A stretch of DNA of 64,000 nt from Anabaena sp. PCC 7108 (lineage in GTDB: Bacteria > Cyanobacteriota > Cyanobacteriia > Cyanobacteriales > Nostocaceae): contig NZ_KB235896.1 of the NCBI RefSeq assembly GCF_000332135.1, forward strand, positions 1,375,403 through 1,439,402. The letters run 5' to 3'. Each line of letters starts with the position of its first letter. Within the stretch, counting starts at the first letter, position 1. Below are positions 44,198 through 55,507 of the stretch, piece after piece. The notes beneath the pieces are model-generated. The model saw only the letters and a list, made by a program, of their open reading frames with translations, was not told the origin of the DNA and ran no database searches. The position numbers were made by a program, and so were the translations under genes.

Positions 44198-44437
44198 ATG
44201 TTAAATTCGCCCCTACGTGAGGAACCCCGCAACCAGCGAGCTACTGTAATTCCCTTAAAGCAAGCATCCTCCATACTGGATTGGCTGCAATCTAGCTGTC
44301 GTCTCATAGAGCGTGGTGTTCACGAACCTAATTTTTTGGACGTAGAAGCAGTGATATCCGATTTTTTGGGTGGAGAAGACGGAATTGGCGATCTTGATGA
44401 CGACGATGATATCAGCATAGGTGAGGATGAGCCTTAA
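44198..44437 (+). CDS. DUF3134 family small acidic protein
   Basis: The 79-residue protein starts MLNSPLREEPRNQRATVIPL and continues KQASSILDWLQSSCRLIERG, which matches the cyanobacterial DUF3134 family. It ends in a very acidic tail (DLDDDDDISIGEDEP). There are no membrane helices. The function is not known. It sits 78 bp upstream of mraY on the same strand. Confidence 0.87.
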   Translation: MLNSPLREEPRNQRATVIPLKQASSILDWLQSSCRLIERGVHEPNFLDVEAVISDFLGGEDGIGDLDDDDDISIGEDEP

Positions 44438-44514
44438 GAGGCGTGGAGACTGAGTTTTATCAATAGTCTCTGTTTGTCGGTTTTTTTAAAGTGTGGAGTG
44501 AAGGACAATTTTCT

Positions 44515-45618
44515 GTGGACGCTAAACTATCTCCTGACCAAAGTTTGAATATTTCTGGAATTGGGCTGGCCTCTTTGTTGGCTCTATTACTCAGTACAGC
44601 AGCCTTGACTTTAGATTGGCTGGGGAATAGACTACCTTGGCAAGCTACATCACTAACCCTGCCTTTGTTGTTATGTGCTGTGGGTGCTGGGACTGTAGGA
44701 ACATGGGTAGTACCGCTACTACAAGCACTGAAAACAGGGCAAATTATCCGAGAAGATGGACCCCAAGCCCATCTAAAAAAAGCTGGTACGCCAACTATGG
44801 GTGGTATCTTTTTTGTACCTGTAGCTGTGGTATTTGGCTGTGTATTGTCTAATTTTGCTCAAGACGTACTAGCTGTTTCGGCGTTAACACTTAGCTACGG
44901 TTTGATAGGCTGGATTGATGATTGGCAAATTTTGCGCCGTAGATCAAATAAAGGTATATCTCCAAAAATGAAACTGGCTTTGCAGATAATTTTTGCAGCT
45001 TGTTTTTGTGTGTGGATAATTTTTAACCAAGATTCTAGTATAACAAATATCGCCTTACCTTGGGTGAGTTTTACCCTACCTTTAGGATTTCTCTTTTGGC
45101 CTTTGGCTGGTTTTGTGTTAGTAGCAGAAAGTAATGCTACCAATTTAACTGATGGGATTGATGGGTTAGCAGGGGGAACAGTTGCGATCGCTATTTTCGC
45201 ATTAGGCGCTGTCATTGCACCAACTTCTCCGGGATTAATGATTTTCTGTGCAGCTATGAGTGGTAGTTGCTTAGGATTTTTAGCGCATAATCGTAATCCA
45301 GCCCGTGTTTTTATGGGAGATACTGGTTCCTTAGCGCTGGGAGGTGCTTTAGCTGCTGTAGCACTGTTAAGTAACAGCTTAGTAGCTTTATTTATTCTCA
45401 GTGGTATCTTCTTTGTAGAAACCCTATCTGTAATGGCGCAAGTTAGTTATTACAAAGCCACCAAGGGTCCAGATGGTAAAGGTAAGCGCCTGTTCAAAAT
45501 GGCTCCCTTACATCATCATTTAGAATTAACTGGCTGGTCAGAATTGCAAGTAGTTGGAGTCTTTTATATAATCGCCGCAATTTTGGCTGTAATTTGTATG
45601 ACAAGCCTAAAATTCTAA
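44515..45618 (+). CDS. mraY: Phospho-N-acetylmuramoyl-pentapeptide transferase
   Basis: MraY makes lipid I by moving phospho-MurNAc-pentapeptide to undecaprenyl phosphate at the inner membrane. Around ten hydrophobic helices are visible. The catalytic motifs are GTPTMGGIFFVP, LIGWIDDWQI (with the DD pair), ATNLTDGIDGLAGG and the HHHLELTGWSE loop near the C-terminus. I place the start at the GTG at 44515 (VDAKLSPDQSLN), because AAGGA lies about 11 bases upstream of it; a GTG at 44491 would add eight residues. Confidence 0.95.
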   Translation: MDAKLSPDQSLNISGIGLASLLALLLSTAALTLDWLGNRLPWQATSLTLPLLLCAVGAGTVGTWVVPLLQALKTGQIIREDGPQAHLKKAGTPTMGGIFFVPVAVVFGCVLSNFAQDVLAVSALTLSYGLIGWIDDWQILRRRSNKGISPKMKLALQIIFAACFCVWIIFNQDSSITNIALPWVSFTLPLGFLFWPLAGFVLVAESNATNLTDGIDGLAGGTVAIAIFALGAVIAPTSPGLMIFCAAMSGSCLGFLAHNRNPARVFMGDTGSLALGGALAAVALLSNSLVALFILSGIFFVETLSVMAQVSYYKATKGPDGKGKRLFKMAPLHHHLELTGWSELQVVGVFYIIAAILAVICMTSLKF

Positions 45619-45690
45619 TTTTTGGTCTAATTCTTGGCCAGAATTAAGCGAAGACAATTAGCAACTCCCCAATTAGGGATGTTAGTAAAA

Positions 45691-45719
45691 AGCCTCTCTT
45701 CCCCATGGGGAGAGAGGCT
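45691..45719 (+). terminator. Strong terminator after mraY
   Basis: A 13-bp stem (AGCCTCTCTTCCCC/GGGGAGAGAGGCT, with one bulged base) is followed by TTTCAATCTTTT. It lies between mraY and the convergent tal gene and may serve both. Confidence 0.8.
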
Positions 45720-45885
45720 TTCAATCTTTTATATTACCAAAAATACTTTTATTGCAGGTATAGCAACAGACAGGGCGGTTAGGACACCAACTGATGATAA
45801 AACCTAGACACCAAAAGACTTTTCAGACTGTCACCTGCCATAACAAGTAACAGGTTAAAATTTCAGCAATTACCATCACCAATGA

Positions 45886-46887
45886 CTATGCAGTTACCTT
45901 TTCACTTTCTAAACGAGCCAATCTTTCGGACAAGAGTTTTTCCAAAGAAATCAAAGCCTTAGTGAAACCATCAATACCTTCTGAGAGTTTATCAGAAGCC
46001 ATGCGGTCAGCATTGTGCATTTGATCAAAAGTAGCTTTATCAACAGAGATTTTCGCAATTGATAGATTTGCTACCTTCGCCGGATCGAGTTTACGGGGTA
46101 ATTCGGCGACAGTATTTTGCAGTTCCGTTAACAAACCGGGAGAAATAGTCAGCAAATCGCAACCAGCAAGTTCAGTAATTTCACCAATATTGCGGAAACT
46201 AGCACCCATCACTTCAGTTTTATAACCAAACTTCTTATAGTAGTTATAAATTGTAGTCACAGATAATACACCTGGATCTTCCGCTGCGGGGTAGCTATCT
46301 CGGCCAGTATCTTTCTTGTACCAGTCAAGAATCCGACCAACGAAGGGAGAAATCAAAGTGATTCCAGCTTCAGCACAAGCGATTGCTTGATGCAGACCAA
46401 ATAGTAAAGTTAAGTTACAGTGAATGCCTTCTTTTTCCAGAATTTCCCCAGCTTTGATACCTTGCCAAGTAGAAGCAATTTTAATCAAAACCCGTTCTTT
46501 AGAAATACCAGCAGCTTTATACTGAGCAATTAAATCACGTGCCTTAGCTACAGTAGCATCTGTATCATAAGATAACCGAGCATCTACTTCTGTAGACACG
46601 CGACCGGGAATAATTTGCAAAATCTTTAATCCAAAAGATACCGCCAAGCGGTCAAAAGCCAGAGATACCACCTGTGCTTGACTAGCACCAGCACCAGCAT
46701 CTTTTTTAGCGTTGAGTAAAGTTTGATCAACAATATCCTGATATTCCGGCATTTGTGCAGCAGCGGTAATCAGTGAAGGATTGGTAGTAGCATCTTGAGG
46801 TTTAAACTGTTCAATTGATTGGATATCTCCGGTATCCGCTACCACAACGGTTACTGCCCGTAGTGCTTCTAGTAAGTTTTTAGGCAT
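45886..46887 (-). CDS. tal: Transaldolase
   Basis: Transaldolase moves a dihydroxyacetone unit in the oxidative pentose phosphate pathway, which supplies NADPH in the dark and in heterocysts. The protein begins [24 protein letters not shown], and it carries [10 protein letters not shown], the Schiff-base Lys in [32 protein letters not shown] and [21 protein letters not shown]. The 333-residue length is that of the TalB class. The start is the ATG at 46887 after GGAG; a TTG at 46899 is rejected. It is the last of three minus-strand carbon genes. Confidence 0.96.
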   Translation of the reverse strand: MPKNLLEALRAVTVVVADTGDIQSIEQFKPQDATTNPSLITAAAQMPEYQDIVDQTLLNAKKDAGAGASQAQVVSLAFDRLAVSFGLKILQIIPGRVSTEVDARLSYDTDATVAKARDLIAQYKAAGISKERVLIKIASTWQGIKAGEILEKEGIHCNLTLLFGLHQAIACAEAGITLISPFVGRILDWYKKDTGRDSYPAAEDPGVLSVTTIYNYYKKFGYKTEVMGASFRNIGEITELAGCDLLTISPGLLTELQNTVAELPRKLDPAKVANLSIAKISVDKATFDQMHNADRMASDKLSEGIDGFTKALISLEKLLSERLARLESEKVTA

Positions 46888-46952
46888 AACATACTCCAAT
46901 GTCAGTGGTCAGAGAATAGGGAATAGGAAATAGGGAAGAGGGAACAATAATT

Positions 46953-46996
46953 TTTCCAATCACCAATTACCAATTACCCATTACCAATTACCTATT
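46953..46996. repeat. Heptamer repeat between tal and pyk
   Basis: The plus strand reads CCAATCACCAATTACCAATTACCCATTACC and similar. It is the same family as the arrays between pyk and gap1 and inside menD. Confidence 0.85.
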
Positions 46997-47005
46997 TTAG
47001 ATGCG

Positions 47006-48436
47006 TCATGCCGTAATTGGCTGTCCAATAGAATGCACTTTAATTAAACTTGTTGTTCCTGATTGACCAACTGGGACACCAGAGGTAATCACAACCTTGT
47101 CTCCTTCTTGGACTAAACCACTTTCGACAACGGTATCTAGCACATTCACAAACATTTCTTCAGCATTGTGAACAGGTTGAATAAGTAAGGGTTCTACACC
47201 CCAAGATAAAGCTAATTGACGGTAAGCAGTACATTCAGAAGTAAGCGCAATAATCGGCGTGCTGGGACGATATTTAGAGACTAATTTGGCTGTACTTCCT
47301 GAGGAGGTATTACAGAGAATCGCTTTAGCACCAGTTTCATAAGCAATGCGACATACCGCTTGAGAAACTGATTCTGTGACTGTGAGACTACCTGCTGTCG
47401 GAGTCCAAGAATGTCTATTTCCCTCTTGTAGTGCTGTTTCTGTTTTTAAGGCGATATTGTGCATGGTTTGAACAGCAGCAATCGGATATTCGCCCATTGC
47501 AGTTTCTCCAGATAACATAACTGCATCTGTGCCATCTAAAATCGAGTTAGCAACGTCGGTAGCTTCAGCGCGAGTCGGGTCAGGAGCGCTAATCATCGAC
47601 TCTAACATTTGAGTAGCTGTAATTACTGGTTTACCAGCTTGATTACAACGACGAGCAATTTCTTTTTGAATCAGAGGGACTTCATAAATTGGTACTTCCA
47701 CCCCTAAATCACCACGAGCAATCATAATGCCGTCAGCAGCTTCCAGGATAGCATCTAGCTGTTCCACTGCTTCGGCCCGTTCGATTTTAGCAATGAGGCG
47801 AATTTTTGAGCCAGCCCCTTCAATCATGCGGCGGGCAGGTTCGAGGTCTTGAGGCGATCGCACAAAGGAAACCGCAACCCAGTCTACTCCTAATTGTATC
47901 CCAAATCGCAAATCCATTAAATCTTTTTCTGTAATTGAACTTACAGGTAAAGGAGTTGCGGGTAAATTTACACCTTTGTGAGAAGAAATCAAACCACCAA
48001 TATTCACATGAGCGCGAATTCTATCAGCGTCACGAGTTGTAACGGTTAATTTTACCCTACCATCATTAATTAAAATCGGTTCACCACATCGCATCATTGC
48101 GAATAGAGTGGGTAGAGGCAAGGGTAACTCATGAATATTTTCACCCTTCTCATGTAAGAGAAATGTCACCTCAGTCCCAGCTTCTAACATCAATCCTTCC
48201 GGTGGTAATTTCCCCAACCGAATCTTTGGACCACACAAATCCTGCATAATCGCAATGGGCTTGTGTAAATCCTTACTAATCTGCCGCAAATGATGAAAAA
48301 CCTGGGCATGATCTTCATAAGCGCCATGAGAAAAATTCAACCGCGCCATATTCATTCCCGCCCTTACCAAAGCTTCTAACTTCTCAGGTGAAGATGTAGC
48401 AGGTCCAATAGTACAAACAATTTTAGTGCGACGCAT
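47006..48436 (-). CDS. pyk: Pyruvate kinase
   Basis: Pyruvate kinase converts phosphoenolpyruvate and ADP to pyruvate and ATP. The 476-residue protein begins RRTKIVCTIGPATSSPEKL and shows ARLNFSHGAYEDH, the KGVNLP motif, MIARGDLGVEVP and the KPVITATQMLESMI signature. The C-terminal domain ends GTTSLIKVHSIG. Length is that of the shorter cyanobacterial type; the longer type has an extra C-terminal domain. I choose the ATG at 48436 (MRRTK); the frame upstream (MCYFTVTPYIL) looks untranslated. Tandem repeats separate it from gap1. Confidence 0.95.
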   Translation of the reverse strand: MRRTKIVCTIGPATSSPEKLEALVRAGMNMARLNFSHGAYEDHAQVFHHLRQISKDLHKPIAIMQDLCGPKIRLGKLPPEGLMLEAGTEVTFLLHEKGENIHELPLPLPTLFAMMRCGEPILINDGRVKLTVTTRDADRIRAHVNIGGLISSHKGVNLPATPLPVSSITEKDLMDLRFGIQLGVDWVAVSFVRSPQDLEPARRMIEGAGSKIRLIAKIERAEAVEQLDAILEAADGIMIARGDLGVEVPIYEVPLIQKEIARRCNQAGKPVITATQMLESMISAPDPTRAEATDVANSILDGTDAVMLSGETAMGEYPIAAVQTMHNIALKTETALQEGNRHSWTPTAGSLTVTESVSQAVCRIAYETGAKAILCNTSSGSTAKLVSKYRPSTPIIALTSECTAYRQLALSWGVEPLLIQPVHNAEEMFVNVLDTVVESGLVQEGDKVVITSGVPVGQSGTTSLIKVHSIGQPITA

Positions 48437-48486
48437 AAGTATGTAGGGAGTAACGGTAAAGTAGCACACCCCGTTAAGCCCTGGTT

Positions 48487-48588
48487 TGGTGATTGGTGAT
48501 TGGTGATTGGTGATTGGTGATTGGTGATTGGGAAGAATGTTTTACCCATTACCCATTACCCATTACCCATTACCTATTACCCAATTAC
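48487..48588. repeat. Heptamer tandem arrays between pyk and gap1
   Basis: Two arrays are present: GGTGATT repeated about six times (48488-48530), then ACCCATT repeated about five times with variants (48544-48588). The second ends against the gap1 stop. The two arrays are partly complementary (GGTGATT against AATCACC-like units), so the RNA may fold. Confidence 0.9.
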
Positions 48589-49662
<1,074 letters not shown>

Positions 49663-49951
49663 TTAATTCTAATCTGACTTAGCTGATCGTTACAGTCACA
49701 CAAGGCATAAAGCTGATTTAGCTGGCATATTTTAAGGTTTAGTTATTGGTCATTGGTTATTAGTGATCATTCGATACTCAGTTTAACTATCTAACGTAAG
49801 TTGCTAGTTAGGTAGATTGTCAGAATCAGGATGTCCAGGATTAAAGGATGAACAGGATGAAAACAGAGATTTTATCATCCATTACCTATTACCTATTAGC
49901 AGCCTCAACTAGATTAGGACTAAAGCTGCGTGTCACACTCAAAATCTGTTG

Positions 49952-50014
49952 TAGGGTGCATCAGATATCAATAATCTAGTTATTTGCAGGATTTATGCAG
50001 TCTGACGCACCCTA
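49952..50014. repeat. 63-bp MITE-like element, copy 2
   Basis: This copy matches the one at 31002-31064 in length and in both ends, with one change in the left arm (TAGGGTGCATCAGA). The core is AT-rich and less conserved. Confidence 0.85.
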
Positions 50015-50134
50015 CCAATGTGCCAGTTGCGTAAGTCCTGTAGATAACTAGCAACTTGAGTTATCTATAGTAAATATCTCACTTTTTACCTAATTTCCAA
50101 AGCCTCTGAGCAACTGTGTCCAATAAAATAAGCG

Positions 50135-50368
50135 ATGTCTACGACGGGCTATTATCCCCAACAGGGACATCTAAGATACATTCTCTCATCTCTAGAAAAT
50201 CCTCAGCTGTATCTGGGTTTGAACTTTCCCTCATTTTTCCCTCAACTGAGTTGTCGAGTGGGGGAAAAACGGGGGAAAATCTACTTAGGTCAGGTTGGTA
50301 GCCAGTTACCAAGTGCCGATAATCACATCACTTTCACGATTAGATTCCCGCTTCAGCCAGTTTTTTAA
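50135..50368 (+). CDS. Possible small hypothetical protein
   Basis: An ATG opens 77 codons starting MSTTGYYPQQGHLRYILSSL, with a Pro/Phe-rich middle and RFPLQPVF at the end. I know no relative. The composition is not clearly that of a random translation, and the frame lies in a region otherwise made of repeats. An overlapping 61-codon frame also exists from a GTG at 50116. There is no good ribosome site, so I keep this as a weak candidate only. Confidence 0.25.
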   Translation: MSTTGYYPQQGHLRYILSSLENPQLYLGLNFPSFFPQLSCRVGEKRGKIYLGQVGSQLPSADNHITFTIRFPLQPVF

Positions 50369-50418
50369 CTGCAACACTAGCGCCAGCGTCAAAAGTCTGA
50401 TATCATGAGTCCTAGTGT

Positions 50419-50490
<72 letters not shown>

Positions 50491-50824
50491 CTAAATGTTT
50501 TAGACTAAATAAGAATATTCTATACTTAAACCCTAGGTTCATACATACCATTTTTTCGCTGTGACAGAAAATTGAGAGGGTTGATCGCTCCAAATACTAA
50601 AAAGTTTTTGATGATATTGAGTCAAAATTGCTTTTGCTATATCACAAGCTTGTGGCGAGATAAGAATACAAGGAAAAGCAATCAAGCAAACCAGGCTTGA
50701 GGAACGGTTGCCGTCAAGTGTAATATTTCGTTGCTACGATGGAATGTCTGCCCGGATGTCCTTATTAGTACAAAAGTTCTATATTAGATTAGGTACATAG
50801 AGTATCTAATCCCAACCCTACATT
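50491..50824. other. Region between tRNA-Lys and AAA+ ATPase gene
   Basis: These 334 bases contain a truncated minus-strand frame (50539-50733) and the probable promoter of the ATPase gene. The last 70 bases are AT-rich (TTAGTACAAAAGTTCTATATTAG) and include no clear ribosome site for the ATG at 50825. Confidence 0.55.
50539..50733 (-). pseudogene. C-terminal remnant of an unknown gene
   Basis: The minus strand is open for 65 codons. It starts after a stop at 50736-50734 and reads QRNITLDGNRSSSLVCLIAF, then PCILISPQACDIAKAILTQY and HQKLFSIWSDQPSQF, ending KKWYV. The sequence looks genuinely coding, but it has no ATG, GTG or good TTG near its beginning, so I read it as the 3' end of a lost gene. 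I do not know the family. Its place next to a tRNA gene supports past insertion or deletion. Confidence 0.5.
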
Positions 50825-51835
50825 ATGGCACGTGGCGAAACCCTTAGAAAACTCTTCAAAAGCTTCTCTCGCAATGAGAGAGAAGAGTTTTTGGCTGCGG
50901 CTAACGAACTAATTGAAGAAGAAAGAAATAAAAATCACATCCTGCTGGCTAGAGATTTGGAAAAGCTGCTGCACAATGGAAATGGATACACTAAACCCTT
51001 AGCTGCTAACCTAGCTCCCTGGAATCAATTTCCTGAACCACCTAAAGATAAGGATACTGGACTTGCCTTACTTGAGGTAAAGAAGTTCGATCTGACATGG
51101 GATCACATTGTCCTGAGTGAAAAAATTTTCGATATTCTGCAAGAAATTGTTCTCGAAAACCGTAAACAAGACATCCTTGCAGCCTATAACCTCAAGCCCA
51201 AAAATAAACTGCTCTTTTGTGGACCACCGGGTTGTGGTAAAACCCAAACCGCAAAAATTCTCTCTAGTGTTTTGAGTCTACCCCTTGTTTACGTCAACCT
51301 AACAGCCGTATTCTCTTCTTACTTAGGTGAAACAGCAACTAATCTTCAGAAAATTTTTACCTACATTGAACAAGGAGAATGGTTGGTTTTGTTCGATGAA
51401 TTTGATGCGATCGCTCGTGATCGAGATAACTTAAATGAACATGGTGAAGTCAAACGTCTAGTCAATAGCTTGTTACAACTCATTGATAATGCAACCAATC
51501 AAAGTATATTTGTTGCAGCCACTAATCACGAGAAACTACTGGATAGTGCAGTTTGGCGACGATTTGATGAGGTGATTTTTTTTGATAATCCAACAGTTGA
51601 ACTACGGACGGCTCTTTTAAGTCGTTATTTGTCTGGTATCCGTTATACTGTGATTAATCTATCTACTTTTGCAGAACAGCTAGAAAATGCTACAGGAGCA
51701 GATATAGAACGTATTTGTTCTGATGCAATTAAAGCTGTAATTCTACGGGGAGAGCGTACCTTGACTGCTGATGATTTAGAAGTTGCAATAGGACGTTTTT
51801 TAGAAAGGCAAAGTATAATAGCAAACTCAAAATAA
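50825..51835 (+). CDS. AAA+ ATPase paired with subtilase
   Basis: The 336-residue protein is a classic-clade AAA+ ATPase. Walker A is FCGPPGCGKTQTAK (about residues 130-143), Walker B is WLVLFDEFDAIARDRD, sensor 1 is IFVAATNHEKLLD and the arginine finger region is AVWRRFDEVIFF. The N-terminal 95 residues are helical and hold no other known domain. Pairs of such an ATPase with an S8-type peptidase gene are found in many bacteria and are suspected to act in defence or protein quality control; this is established only as a conserved neighbourhood as far as I know. The protease gene starts 19 bp after the stop. Confidence 0.85.
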   Translation: MARGETLRKLFKSFSRNEREEFLAAANELIEEERNKNHILLARDLEKLLHNGNGYTKPLAANLAPWNQFPEPPKDKDTGLALLEVKKFDLTWDHIVLSEKIFDILQEIVLENRKQDILAAYNLKPKNKLLFCGPPGCGKTQTAKILSSVLSLPLVYVNLTAVFSSYLGETATNLQKIFTYIEQGEWLVLFDEFDAIARDRDNLNEHGEVKRLVNSLLQLIDNATNQSIFVAATNHEKLLDSAVWRRFDEVIFFDNPTVELRTALLSRYLSGIRYTVINLSTFAEQLENATGADIERICSDAIKAVILRGERTLTADDLEVAIGRFLERQSIIANSK

Positions 51836-51854
51836 TCATCTACGTCAAATCCTC

Positions 51855-54483
51855 ATGGTAAGTCAGTTTGAACACCTTAAATTGCCGAGAATAATTAATA
51901 TCGAATTACCACGACGACGATCTCATGGTGGTGGAGGTAGTGGAAAACGTGCTGATTTCATTGAACATGGTAAGCATTTAAGTACTAGGACAGAATTAAT
52001 TACACAATGTCATTGCGAATGGAACGCAGTGGAATGACGCAATCGCAAGGGCTGGGATTGCTTCGCTTCGCTCGCAATGACTGTAAATATTTTTGTCCAA
52101 TTACTTATTAGATCAAATTTCTGGACTGACTGAGCCGAAACAGGAAAAAAGCAACCCTTTCCGTCTTGATCCAAAATTAATTTTTAAGATCAAACTGACT
52201 AAAAAAGGATCTATTGAAGATAAAGATTTGATTAGAACAGGATTAGATATTTTAGCAATTGAGCCTGATAAAGCTATAGTTGTCTTCTCGTCTGATCTAG
52301 AGTTAACAGAATTTAGGAGACGTTTAAAAAATTACAGTCAAATTATAGAAGGTAACAAATATGAATATTTAGGGGCAATTGATGATTTAGTCCCCCTTGA
52401 ACGTGAAGATCGGATTGGTCGTTTGTTAGAGTTAAAGCCTGTACAACCAGGTGAACTTGCAGCTTTAGATTTGGAACTCTGGCACACAGGCGATCGCAAA
52501 GAAATGAAAGTGTCTTTAGAACATATCGCCGAAAGGTTAGAAGACTTTTCTAGCGATACCGCTCCTATGAGAATGAGTGATAGCTATGTTGGTGAATATC
52601 TGTGTATAGCTCGAATTAAAGTCACTCACGAAGTTTTAGAACTTTTACTAAAAGAAAAAATCGTCAAAGAAATTGATCGTCCTCCCCAACCTGCATTTGA
52701 GATAACTGCCGATTATAATTTACCAATTTCCAGTTTTCCTGAAGTTATTCCTCCACCTAAAAAGAATTGCGGCATTCTAGTTATAGATTCAGGTGTGCAA
52801 AGAGGTCATCCATTAATTGCTCCTGTACTGAATAAAGCTGATGTATTTCCAGATCCAGAACAGAAATTAATAAAAGGTGGTGCAAATGATGTAAATGGAC
52901 ACGGTACAAGTGTTTCTGGCATTGCTATCTATGGAGATGTTGAAAACGGTATTAAAAAACGGTCATTTGATCCAACAGTTTGGTTATTTTCTGCTCGTGT
53001 AACAGATGAAAATTGTCAGTATTATGAGGATCTTCTTTTAGAAACTCAACTAGATCAAGCTATTCATGCTTTTGTGGATCAGTATCCTAACTGCAAAGTA
53101 ATTAATATCTCATTAGGAAATGCTGAACAAATTTATAGAGATGGGATGAAGCAGTTTCGATTAGCAGCAAAAATAGATGAAATTGCTTATCAATACCAAA
53201 AGGAAAACAAAAACATTATTTTTGTAATTTCAGCAGGAAATACTAACCCACCTCATGAAGAGGCTAAATCAGATGAGCAATTAATAACTGACTACCCAAA
53301 TTATTTACTGAATCAGAATGCTCGAATTATTGATCCAGCAACTTCTGCGATCGCACTAACTGTAGGTTCTTTATCCTATGGACATGGTAGTATGACCGAA
53401 CCTGCGGATGTGCGTCGTCAGGCGATCGCAAAATTACCAGGATATCCTTCTCCCTTTACCAGAACTGGTTTTGGAGTAGATGGAATGATTAAACCTGATG
53501 TTGTAGATTTTGGTGGAGATTTAGCATTAGACCTCAGTTATCGAGAAGGTTTAGATTTGCCTAAAGTTAGTCAATTAGGAGATAATGTTGCTGGGGTTTC
53601 TGTTGTTACTTTCTCCAAAAATTTCCAAAGTTCTTTATTTCACATCTGTAGTGGTACAAGTTTTGCTGCACCTCGTGTAGCAAACATTGCTGCTCAACTC
53701 TTTACAAAATATCCAAATGCCAGTTCTAACCTCATTCGAGCATTAATTGTTAACTCTGCGGTACTTCCCAAAGAAATTCCAGATGAATTTAGTAAGGGTA
53801 CAGAATCTCAAAAAATTAAAAAGCAGCTACAAATCTATGGCTATGGACAGACTGATTTAGAACGTGCAATGTATTCTGCTGAAAACTATGTTGTTCTATC
53901 AGAAGATAATATTTTTATTCCAGTAGGCAAGTTTCATATTTATGAAATTCCCCAACTACCAGAGGAATTTTTTGATATAGAAGGTACTCGTACACTATCA
54001 GTTACCTTGGCATTTGATCCTCCAACTCGTCCAACTCGTGGCGATTCATATTTAGGGGTAACAATGGAATTTAATATTTTTAAAGGTATAGATAAGCAAA
54101 GTGTCATCAACGCTTATGTAGATGCAAGTAAAACAGATAAACCTGATGAATTTGCAGAAATATCAATCCAAAATTTGAATAAAAAACATCCAAACCGTAG
54201 TATCACTATTGATTTATCTCCAGGTTCTAATCTCCGTAAGAAAGGAACTGTACAAAGAGGACAAACACAACTAAAGTCAGGAGCTAAAAAATATAACAAT
54301 TTACCTATGACTCTGGTGGTGAGTTGTAATCGTAAATGGGCAAATGCAGATGAAATTCCAATACAACGTTATGCTTTAGTCGTTAACATTAGTCATTCCG
54401 ATCCTCAAGTTAATTTATATAATCGTCTGCAACTCAAGGTTGATGAGATTGATCTAAGAGAAAGAAACCGAGCAAGGGTTTAA
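51855..54483 (+). pseudogene. S8 subtilisin-like protease gene interrupted by small repeat
   Basis: A 5' part (from the ATG at 51855, about 50 codons: SQFEHLKLPRIINIELPRRR ... LSTRTELIT) is followed by a palindromic repeat (52008-52081). The main body follows in another frame from 52093 (LLDQISGLTEPKQEK...). Together they match a protease family paired with AAA+ ATPases. The catalytic triad is intact: Asp in ILVIDSGVQRGHPL, His in DVNGHGTSVSGIA, Ser in CSGTSFAAPRVANIA. A TTG at 52093 could start a 796-residue protein lacking the N-terminus, so activity may persist. The stop created by the repeat makes the native full-length product impossible without recoding. Confidence 0.75.
52008..52081. 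repeat. Palindromic repeat inserted in subtilase gene
   Basis: The element is framed by inverted ends TGTCATTGCGA and TCGCAATGAC and contains GGGATTGCTTCGCTTCGCTCG. It is of the small dispersed palindromic type common in cyanobacteria. Its length must be one more than a multiple of three, since the coding frame shifts from phase 0 to phase 1 across it. Confidence 0.8.
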
Positions 54484-54580
54484 CTAATGATAGGGTGTGG
54501 AACTTACTGCCTCATCTTGGAATCAAGTTAGCGATCGCTCTGACCTCAAGTCCTGTAGCTCTATCCATGTATATACAAAA

Positions 54581-55447
54581 TTACCCCTCCGAACCAAAGC
54601 CCTGACGAGCAAAGATTTCAATCATCTCGCTGCGGGTCAAATTATTTGCTTGGGCTAATTCATCCAATTTTGCCCAAGCGGTATCTGTCAGCCGGATAGA
54701 ACGCAATTTTTTAGACTCATCACCATAATCAGCCTGAAATTTACCCCCTGCTGTACGCTTGCGTCTGGGTGATTTATGCCTTGTTCCTGAATACTTATTG
54801 CCATGTATATCTATTTTATTACTGGTAATTAAATTGACCAGATTATCAATCAAGCGATCGCGCTCCATTGGTAAAATATCCGCACCATGTAACATATACT
54901 GAATAATCGTAAAATACACCAAAGTCCCCAGAAAAATCCGTGCTGCTACCTGTGCATCTGGTAACTGTAATTCTGGATGGGTGGCAAAATACTGAGTAAT
55001 TGCCTGTAACCCAGTTTTATCTAAATTACGGACAAAAATCTGTGCTAATGAGGGAAAACGCCCTGATTCAGCAATAACTAACCTGACAAAATTCAGTGAT
55101 TCTTGGGAACAAGCAATGTTATCTAAAATCTTGTTGGCGATCCGACGCAAAACTATTTCTGGTTCTCCTGCGAGAAATTGCGGATCTTGAGGGTTATAAA
55201 CAGCTAAATATTTCTGCTGTGCTAATCGTTCAATCAGTGCAGTAAATAACCCTTCCTTATCTTGAAAGTAGCTATATACAGTTGTTTTCGATACCCCAGC
55301 GGCTGCTGTCACCTTATCCATTGTTGTCGCAGCGTAGCCGTGCGCTAGAAATTCCTGCATTGCACCAGCCAAGATCGCATCAACTTTTTCTACTAACAGG
55401 AATCTTTCCACAGGACTTTCTTCGACTTCTTTGCTCTTTTTTCGCAT
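54581..55447 (-). CDS. TetR regulator fused to a ribbon-helix-helix domain
   Basis: The 288-residue protein has an N-terminal TetR helix-turn-helix (ILAGAMQEFLAHGYAATTMDKVTAAAGVSKTTVYSYFQDKEGLF) and a typical ligand-binding helical core up to about residue 205. A basic linker (GTRHKSPRRKRTAGGK) follows. The final 45 residues (LRSIRLTDTAWAKLDELAQANNLTRSEMIEIFARQGF) form a second DNA-binding domain of the ribbon-helix-helix (CopG/MetJ-like) type. TetR proteins normally lack such a tail. It diverges from devBCA genes, and perfect palindromes lie between them, so it probably represses that exporter and itself. Confidence 0.9.
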   Translation of the reverse strand: MRKKSKEVEESPVERFLLVEKVDAILAGAMQEFLAHGYAATTMDKVTAAAGVSKTTVYSYFQDKEGLFTALIERLAQQKYLAVYNPQDPQFLAGEPEIVLRRIANKILDNIACSQESLNFVRLVIAESGRFPSLAQIFVRNLDKTGLQAITQYFATHPELQLPDAQVAARIFLGTLVYFTIIQYMLHGADILPMERDRLIDNLVNLITSNKIDIHGNKYSGTRHKSPRRKRTAGGKFQADYGDESKKLRSIRLTDTAWAKLDELAQANNLTRSEMIEIFARQGFGSEG

Positions 55448-55507
55448 ATCAGCTACCGAGATTAATTATTTTTGCAGTAACTCTTGACAAGATTATAATG
55501 TACAGTC

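Noticed and set aside
48487-48588. Regular tandem repeats that could suggest a CRISPR array
   Set aside because: Units are 7 bases long with no spacers. They are heptameric tandem repeats of the type common in heterocystous cyanobacteria.
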